Source: Candidatus Amoebophilus asiaticus 5a2 (lineage in GTDB: Bacteria > Bacteroidota > Bacteroidia > Cytophagales > Amoebophilaceae). Taken from it: DNA of 64,000 nt. Each line of letters starts with the position of its first letter. The first letter of the stretch is position 1. Where the stretch lies: assembly GCF_000020565.1 (NCBI RefSeq), contig NC_010830.1, positions 786,001 to 850,000 on the forward strand, given 5' to 3'. The notes under the pieces are model-generated. The model saw only the letters and a program-made list of their open reading frames with translations, was not told the origin of the DNA and made no database searches. The position numbers and the translations under genes are program-made. This document shows, one piece after another, positions 58,971-64,000 of this stretch.

Positions 58971-59309
58971 ATCTATAATGTACTAAATATTGTAGTTTTA
59001 AGTGTTCCTTAGCTCCAGCTAGTATACAATCGTTATTTATATACAAGCGAGCATACGCGTGAGTGTAGTATGCTTAAAATAATTAGAAAAGGGCTATAGT
59101 TCTCCTCTCTACTATATATTCCCCTCTGTCGAGTTTTAAATTACACTTTCTTATAAAAACTAAATTGGACTCTTAATCCCCTGTAAATCTTCAAGTTAGA
59201 TAGTAAATAAATGTTAAGATTTGCTACCAATTATCACAATAAATCTTTAACTTTTAAATAGAGCAGAGTCGTAAAAGGAGAGATTAGCAATTCGTTAAAT
59301 TTAAAAGTT
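58971..59309. other. Intergenic region between the two lipoprotein genes
   Basis: A 339-bp AT-rich stretch between a terminator and the next gene. It should carry the promoter of the zinc-finger lipoprotein, but no clear -33/-7 pair, frame or hairpin is visible. Confidence 0.3.
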
Positions 59310-59843
59310 ATGAGATATGCTAAAATAAAAACAAGGAAAACTATCATGTTTTCCTATGTACCTATATTTGCTTTACTAACACTTATTGTATGTATGAGTT
59401 GTGGTGGAAAGAGCAGTATTGAAGAAAAGCCAAAAATAATTTCTAATCAGCAGAAAGATATTGACCGCACAGATATTCCTACTACCGATGGAGCTAGCAA
59501 GCGTATTAGTGAGCAATGGGTATGTATAACCTGTAACTATATAAGTGAAAAGCCAAATAATGTGTGTCCAAATTGCAAAAAAGAAAGACAACAGCTAGCT
59601 ACTACACTTCAACAATCAAAAGTAGGACTAGGTGTTAAGAAGAAAACACAAACTAGTTTGGATTTGTCAGCTGATGTTGCGGAAGATTGTCCAGTATGCT
59701 TTGAAGAGGATGCTGTAAAGGTTAATGGGGCTCATATGTGTGAACAGTGTAAAAAATCGATTTGTGTTCCTTGCTATAAACAAATGCAAGATATAAATAA
59801 ACATTTTTGCCCACTTTGTAGGTACGGGTTTGATGTTGATTAA
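59310..59843 (+). CDS. Lipoprotein with RanBP2-like and RING-like zinc fingers
   Basis: A 177-residue protein. The signal peptide (FSYVPIFALLTLIV) ends in a lipobox CMSC (lipidated Cys31); translation may begin at Met13. The first finger is WVCITC...VCPNC (Trp70, Cys72, Cys75, Cys86, Cys89), the RanBP2/NZF pattern WXCX2CX10CX2C, but with Ser where the usual Asn stands. The second has four CX2C pairs (127/130, 144/147, 152/155, 167/170; CPVC, CEQC, CVPC, CPLCR), the spacing of a C4C4-type RING. NZF fingers can bind ubiquitin and RINGs recruit E2 enzymes, so a host-ubiquitin role is plausible but inferred. The export signal would place it on the envelope or outside. Confidence 0.8.
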   Translation: MRYAKIKTRKTIMFSYVPIFALLTLIVCMSCGGKSSIEEKPKIISNQQKDIDRTDIPTTDGASKRISEQWVCITCNYISEKPNNVCPNCKKERQQLATTLQQSKVGLGVKKKTQTSLDLSADVAEDCPVCFEEDAVKVNGAHMCEQCKKSICVPCYKQMQDINKHFCPLCRYGFDVD

Positions 59844-60305
59844 CTTTTTAAAAAATAGAATAAAAAGAAGTTAAATCAAATTTAGGAAAATATGCTTCCT
59901 TCTGAAAAAGGGAAGATTTTTCCATATATAGAATTATCAGAATAAATTTTTGTATTTCATATTTATTTACATAGCTGGTAGTATACTCTTTTTATAGCTC
60001 TCTGCTTAAAATATTTAAAAATATATCAAGCATCGCATATCCTTCCTATACCCTCTATTTACTACGTTTGTCCGTATAGCTGTTTTTTTTATCTTAAATT
60101 AACTTATTCCACATAAACAGTGCAATATTAGCTTAACAAAGCTTGGTAGATATTATTTTACTTGCTAGCTGTAAGCTACTGACCATATCTATATCCCCAA
60201 TTGACGCGCATATTAAGAATTATTTGATGTGCCAGAATAAGCAAAAATTGTTGGCTTCTGTAGCTATAATTTGTATATTCATTTTTGTAGCAATTTAAAG
60301 TGTTT
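59844..60305. other. Intergenic region before sppA
   Basis: A 462-bp AT-rich stretch. At 59885-59923 a nested hairpin is formed by GGAAAA with TTTTCC and, inside it, CTTCC with GGAAG; it probably ends the zinc-finger lipoprotein transcript. The rest shows no supported gene. Confidence 0.4.
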
Positions 60306-61847
60306 ATGAAAAGATTCCTTAAGAAAATTCTAATTATTGCGCTCGGTACTATGGTAGGACGATTTATAACCATAGCTCTTATTATAAGCCTAATAATAGG
60401 CATACAAAAACATACACTTAAATCTACTGTTCCTAGTAGGTTAACTGACAAAACAGTTCTACGTATAGTGTTACATGGGCGATTGGTAGAAGAAATACAT
60501 CAACCATTACTACAGGTCTTAACCAAAGAAGAATCACATGAAATCGATATTTTAACTATTAAAAATGCCATTCGTAGTGCACAGGAAGATAGGTATATAG
60601 CAGGTATTTATTTAGAAGTAGGCGAGTTGGTAGCAGGTTGGGCTACCTTGGCTGAATTAAGGGGTGCTTTACAAGCTTTTAAAGCTACAGGTAAGTTTAT
60701 AGTTGCCTATGGAGAAAATTACAACTCTAAAAGTTACTATCTGGCTTCTTTAGCTGATGAAATAGTATTGCATCCTGCTGGAAATTTTATTTTTACAGGC
60801 CTTAAGTTGACTGTGCTATTTTATAAGCAGTTATTGGATAAGTTAGATATTGCTCCTCAGATATTTCGGGTAGGGCGTTATAAAAGTGCAGTAGAACCCT
60901 TTATGCAGTGTAGCATGAGTGAAGCTAGCAAAGAACAGAATCGTGTTTTGCTTAATAATATTTATGATCACCTTATTCAAACAGTAGCCATACATAAAAA
61001 TTTAGATCCGTCTGTTCTTAAAAGTATGGCTAATACACTTGCTATTACACAACCTCAAGAAGCATATAAGGCTGGTTTAGTTACTCAGGTGGGTTATTTT
61101 AATGATATAGAAGCGTTGATTCGAGCTAAATTAAAACTAGCAGTGGCAACTAAAATTAATTATATAGATTTTGATACCTATCATAAAAATAAGCAACCGC
61201 ATACGAAACAACATAATAATAGGATAGCTGTACTGATAGCTTCGGGTGCTATTGTAGATAAAGAAATAGGACCTAATTATATTACTACGAGCATCTTTGT
61301 AAGAATGTTGCGAAAATTAAGAGAAGATCCAGATGTAAAAGCTATTGTACTTAGAATTAACTCTCCGGGTGGAAGTGCATTAGCTTCAGACACCATCTGG
61401 AAAGAATTGATGCTAACTAGGGCATGTAAGCCTATAGTAGCTTCTATGTCAGATATAGCAGCCTCTGGGGGATACTATTTGGCTGCAGGTTGTGATTATA
61501 TCTTAGCACATCCTACTACTATTACTGGCTCTATAGGTATCTATGGTCTTTATTTTGATGTTCATGCTTTACTGAAAAATAAATTAGGTATTGTTGGAGA
61601 TGTTGTTAAAACGAGTCCTTCAGCAGATATTTTTAGTCCAGTAAGACCCTTTAGTGAACATGAAAAAAATATTATACAACAGCATATTGAAAGCGGCTAT
61701 GACAATTTTTTAGATAAAGTTGCTACAGGACGACAAATGAAAAAAGTAGATGTTGCACGCCTAGCAGAGGGTAGGGTATGGTCAGGTAGCTTAGCTAAAG
61801 AGCATGGTTTAGTAGACCAACTTGGAGGCCTAGAATTGGAGGCCTAG
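60306..61847 (+). CDS. sppA: Signal peptide peptidase SppA, C-terminus lost by frameshift
   Basis: SppA (67K type) cleaves leftover signal peptides in the membrane. A membrane helix is near residues 8-30. The catalytic Lys lies in FRVGRYKSAVEP and the catalytic Ser in SDIAASGGYYLAAG, so both active-site residues remain. The frame ends early after LGGLELEA because a 14-bp tandem duplication (61822-61849) shifts it; without it the protein would be about 590 residues, the normal length, and would continue GLENAIEKAAVLADL. The last about 80 residues are lost. I take the ATG at 60306; a GTG lies six bases earlier. Confidence 0.88.
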   Translation: MKRFLKKILIIALGTMVGRFITIALIISLIIGIQKHTLKSTVPSRLTDKTVLRIVLHGRLVEEIHQPLLQVLTKEESHEIDILTIKNAIRSAQEDRYIAGIYLEVGELVAGWATLAELRGALQAFKATGKFIVAYGENYNSKSYYLASLADEIVLHPAGNFIFTGLKLTVLFYKQLLDKLDIAPQIFRVGRYKSAVEPFMQCSMSEASKEQNRVLLNNIYDHLIQTVAIHKNLDPSVLKSMANTLAITQPQEAYKAGLVTQVGYFNDIEALIRAKLKLAVATKINYIDFDTYHKNKQPHTKQHNNRIAVLIASGAIVDKEIGPNYITTSIFVRMLRKLREDPDVKAIVLRINSPGGSALASDTIWKELMLTRACKPIVASMSDIAASGGYYLAAGCDYILAHPTTITGSIGIYGLYFDVHALLKNKLGIVGDVVKTSPSADIFSPVRPFSEHEKNIIQQHIESGYDNFLDKVATGRQMKKVDVARLAEGRVWSGSLAKEHGLVDQLGGLELEA

Positions 61848-61849
61848 AA
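61822..61849 (+). repeat. 14-bp tandem duplication inside sppA
   Basis: TTGGAGGCCTAGAA occurs twice in direct tandem (61822-61835 and 61836-61849). Removing one copy restores one open reading frame across sppA to 62092. Confidence 0.92.
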
Positions 61850-62092
61850 AATGCTATTGAGAAAGCAGCAGTGCTAGCTGATTTACAACAATCTTACCAA
61901 GTAGATTATTGGCCTAAATCTAAAAATATATGGTTTAAAGAATTAATTATGCGTTGGTGTAATAATCAACATGCTAACTTATTACCTAGCCATTTAACAA
62001 ATTCATATCATAATATGTTTAACTACATACAGGAGTTGATCAACAGACGTGGTGTACAAGCCTCGTTGCCATATACTATTGAGATTGAATAA
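61850..62092 (+). pseudogene. Detached C-terminal part of sppA
   Basis: About 80 codons continue the SppA sequence (ENAIEKAAVLADLQQSYQV, ending SLPYTIEIE) out of frame with the upstream part. It has no start of its own that would make a useful protein; an internal in-frame start at 61871 exists only by chance. Confidence 0.85.
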
Positions 62093-62181
62093 GGTATTAT
62101 TTAAAACTAAAATTTATCGATAATTTGCTGTTAAGCATTATACAACTACCCTTGTAACGCTACAATAGCTAGTAAATATCT

Positions 62182-62967
62182 TTATTGTAAACTGTTTTTT
62201 GCTCTTATAAAATTATCACAGACTATAGCTGTTGCTAAAGCTGCATTAAGGGATTCTGCATGTCCATATTTAGGAATACTAATTTTTTGATGTATATAAG
62301 GTAGCAGTGTTTCACTAATGCCTTTAGCTTCGTTACCAATGATTATTAGGCCTTCTGAAGGCCATACTGTCTGAGGATCATGAAGGTTTTTTCCTTTTGT
62401 AAAAGTCCCTATGATAGGTAAGTTTGTTTGAGCAAGGTAGGTTGGTAAATCTGTGTAATATACCTTTGTATTGACAAATGACCCCATACTTGCATGTAAA
62501 ACTTTAGGGTTGTAGAGTTCTACTGTATTGGTAGAGCAGATGATTCCAGCTATTCCGTACCAGTCTGCGACACGTATAATGGTACCTAGATTGCCAGGAT
62601 CGCTGATATTATCTAAGACTAATCCATATTGATGCTCACCTATTGCAAACGGTGTGTTGTCAGGAATAGTAGCTACTGCTAGAGCTGCATTGTTTTCTTG
62701 GAAAGTTCCTAAAGCACTTAGCTCTTTTTCGTTTACTTGAAAGATTTCTATATTCCGATTTAATAGAAGGTTTGTATATTCATGTAAAAAATTAGAAGTT
62801 GCAACTAGTATGTTAATTTCATAATCAGACTCTAATAATAGCTTTACATTTTTTGCACCTTCAAGTATAAATTTATTTTCTTGTAGCCGATATTTCTTTA
62901 AACAGAGACTTTTTATAAACTTTATCTTAGATTTAGAAAAAATTCCAGAATCATTCAAGTGAAGCAT
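62182..62967 (-). CDS. SpoU/TrmH-family RNA 2'-O-methyltransferase
   Basis: A 261-residue SPOUT methyltransferase. The N-terminal substrate-binding part is followed by the three SpoU motifs: LDNISDPGNLGTIIRVADWYG (motif 1, shortened), LIIIGNEAKGIS (motif 2) and ISIPKYGHAESLNAALATAI (motif 3, shortened). The target is probably 23S rRNA or tRNA but cannot be fixed from the sequence. Its start codon overlaps that of the divergent tamL gene by nine bases. Confidence 0.9.
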   Translation of the reverse strand: MLHLNDSGIFSKSKIKFIKSLCLKKYRLQENKFILEGAKNVKLLLESDYEINILVATSNFLHEYTNLLLNRNIEIFQVNEKELSALGTFQENNAALAVATIPDNTPFAIGEHQYGLVLDNISDPGNLGTIIRVADWYGIAGIICSTNTVELYNPKVLHASMGSFVNTKVYYTDLPTYLAQTNLPIIGTFTKGKNLHDPQTVWPSEGLIIIGNEAKGISETLLPYIHQKISIPKYGHAESLNAALATAIVCDNFIRAKNSLQ

Positions 62968-64000
62968 AGATATTATTTATATATACTGATCAGCAGTAGT
63001 TTACTATTACAAAGTTGTTTGGGTACACGTTACTTGCAAAAGAATGAATATTTGCTGGCAGATCAATACGTTATAGGCAATAAAAAAATTAAAGTAGGAG
63101 AATTAGATCATTACTATTTACAACATACCAATCGTAAATTGTTAGGTATCCCTTTCTGGTTATGGATTTATGAGTTAGGTAGGTGTAATTTTAATAAGAA
63201 AGCGCTTAAGAGAAAGTATAAGGTGGTAAAATTGAGGTATGAAAAAAAGCTAGCAGATGCGGTTAGTAAACCAGAAGAACTAAAACAATTAGAAGAAACC
63301 AAAAAGAGAAAGCTTGAAGATATTGAATTTTTGCTTAAGAATGGAAATTGGTTGATGAGGGTGGGAGAGCGGCCTATTATATATAGCCCACAGAAACGTA
63401 TATCTACTGAGAATAATCTCTTACAATACCTTCATACTAAAGGTTTTTTTAATGCAAGTATAAATAGTTTTACAAAAAGAAAAGGTAAAAGGGCTTATAT
63501 TATTTATCATATACAGGAAAACCAACCCTTTGTAATTAAAGATATTAGTCTTCATTCAGCAGACCCTGCTATAGAAAAACTATTACAGCCTTATGAAGAA
63601 CAAAGTTTATTTAAAAAGGGACAAAATTATGATCAGGATATTATAATTGCTGAAAGAACAAGGATCTATGATTTACTATCAGATAATGGCTATTGGAGCT
63701 TTAATAAACAGTATGTGGCTTTTAATGTGGATACTACCAGCAACAACCAATCTGTAGCCATAGAAATAGTTGTTCTGTTGCCTACAGATGGTAAACCACA
63801 TCCAGTATATAAGTTAGCTGATATCCAGTTATCTATATCCTCTACTGATACTACTGACCATAGTTCAGAAGTAGATACTTATAGGGGTATGAGTTTTAAA
63901 AACACAAAACAACATTTTGCCCCTGCTACAATAGTTGGTAAGATTCCTTTGCAGTTAGGGCAAACTTATAATAAAAGTGATATCGTTGAGACTCATAAAA
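62959..64000 (+). CDS. tamL: TamL-like outer-membrane assembly lipoprotein (BamA/TamA superfamily), cut by the right edge
   Basis: The GTG at 62959 begins a signal peptide with lipobox LLLQSC; the mature protein starts at the Cys followed by LGTRYLQKNEYLL. The frame is open to the window end (347 codons). GTRYLQKNEYLLADQYVIG and the POTRA-like segments (NLLQYLHTKGFFNASIN; YIIYHIQENQPFVIKDISL) match the Bacteroidota TamL proteins, which combine a lipid anchor, POTRA domains and a BamA-type barrel; the barrel lies beyond the edge. Its start overlaps the divergent methyltransferase start, so both promoters must lie inside or upstream of the opposite gene. Confidence 0.85.
   Translation, partial: MKHRYYLYILISSSLLLQSCLGTRYLQKNEYLLADQYVIGNKKIKVGELDHYYLQHTNRKLLGIPFWLWIYELGRCNFNKKALKRKYKVVKLRYEKKLADAVSKPEELKQLEETKKRKLEDIEFLLKNGNWLMRVGERPIIYSPQKRISTENNLLQYLHTKGFFNASINSFTKRKGKRAYIIYHIQENQPFVIKDISLHSADPAIEKLLQPYEEQSLFKKGQNYDQDIIIAERTRIYDLLSDNGYWSFNKQYVAFNVDTTSNNQSVAIEIVVLLPTDGKPHPVYKLADIQLSISSTDTTDHSSEVDTYRGMSFKNTKQHFAPATIVGKIPLQLGQTYNKSDIVETHK

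Noticed and set aside
61871-62092. Separate small gene after sppA
   Set aside because: Removing one copy of the 14-bp duplication fuses it to sppA and restores the normal length, so it is the detached end of that gene.

Overview
The window looks like a chromosomal segment of a host-associated Bacteroidota bacterium, most like the Amoebophilus/Cardinium lineage of intracellular symbionts. Reasons: AT-rich DNA; Bacteroidota-type genes (the alternative GlmU-like protein, GldD, DUF3127, TamL, the lptD/amidase/MCE cluster); almost no Shine-Dalgarno sequences and at least one -33/-7 promoter of the Bacteroidota kind; many degraded insertion sequences; and eukaryote-like modules (OTU protease, ankyrin repeats, RING/RanBP2-type zinc fingers). 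The genus is an inference from gene content; no rRNA is present to prove it.

Layout. 1-4103: a giant gene, cut by the left edge, joining an OTU-type cysteine protease to an ABC/AAA ATPase and a DUF4435 (TOPRIM-like) domain. 4136-7502: an IS island (frameshifted IS5-type transposase, a long hairpin, an intact IS1 with 8-bp target duplication, an IS481 stump, an IS6 element with a mutated catalytic residue). 7529-13260: miaB, a DUF368 membrane protein, a second intact IS1, engB and an HtrA protease, all on the minus strand. 13607-25329: housekeeping genes (cysS, nth, gatC, a flippase-like protein, DUF4287/DUF5655, yebC, tRNA-Ile, recR, an ABC metal permease, DUF3127, tRNA-Thr, a K+-dependent-type membrane pyrophosphatase, an MBL hydrolase). 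25362-26271: a dead IS5-family element. 26461-31167: an EndoQ-like PHP nuclease, a rhomboid protease, holB and the GlmU-like protein. 31393-33030: a secreted ankyrin-repeat protein. 33405-42903: cold-shock protein, the MCE/amidase/LptD envelope cluster, an MscS channel, a 2-oxoacid dehydrogenase E2 and GldD. 43102-47785: rpsA, tRNA-Cys, tRNA-Leu, a DUF721/DciA-like protein and a large repeat lipoprotein. 47856-56364: an IS481-type relic, parE, trxA, dnaE, the pyruvate dehydrogenase E1 beta gene and a c-di-AMP synthase. 56848-64000: tRNA with CAT anticodon, miaA, two unusual lipoproteins (one with RanBP2-like and RING-like fingers), a frameshifted sppA, an SpoU methyltransferase and the start of tamL, which runs off the right edge.

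How the parts relate. MiaA and MiaB catalyse consecutive steps of one tRNA modification. LptD, the amidase, the MCE protein, TamL, DUF368 and the GlmU-like enzyme describe a Gram-negative envelope that is still maintained. The E1 beta and E2 genes are separate parts of 2-oxoacid dehydrogenase complexes. The most interesting genes are the accessory ones: the OTU-ATPase-DUF4435 fusion, whose last two modules recall the AriA/AriB pair of PARIS anti-phage systems; the NZF/RING lipoprotein; and the ankyrin protein. Together they suggest interaction with a ubiquitin-containing host, but that is inference from domain content only.
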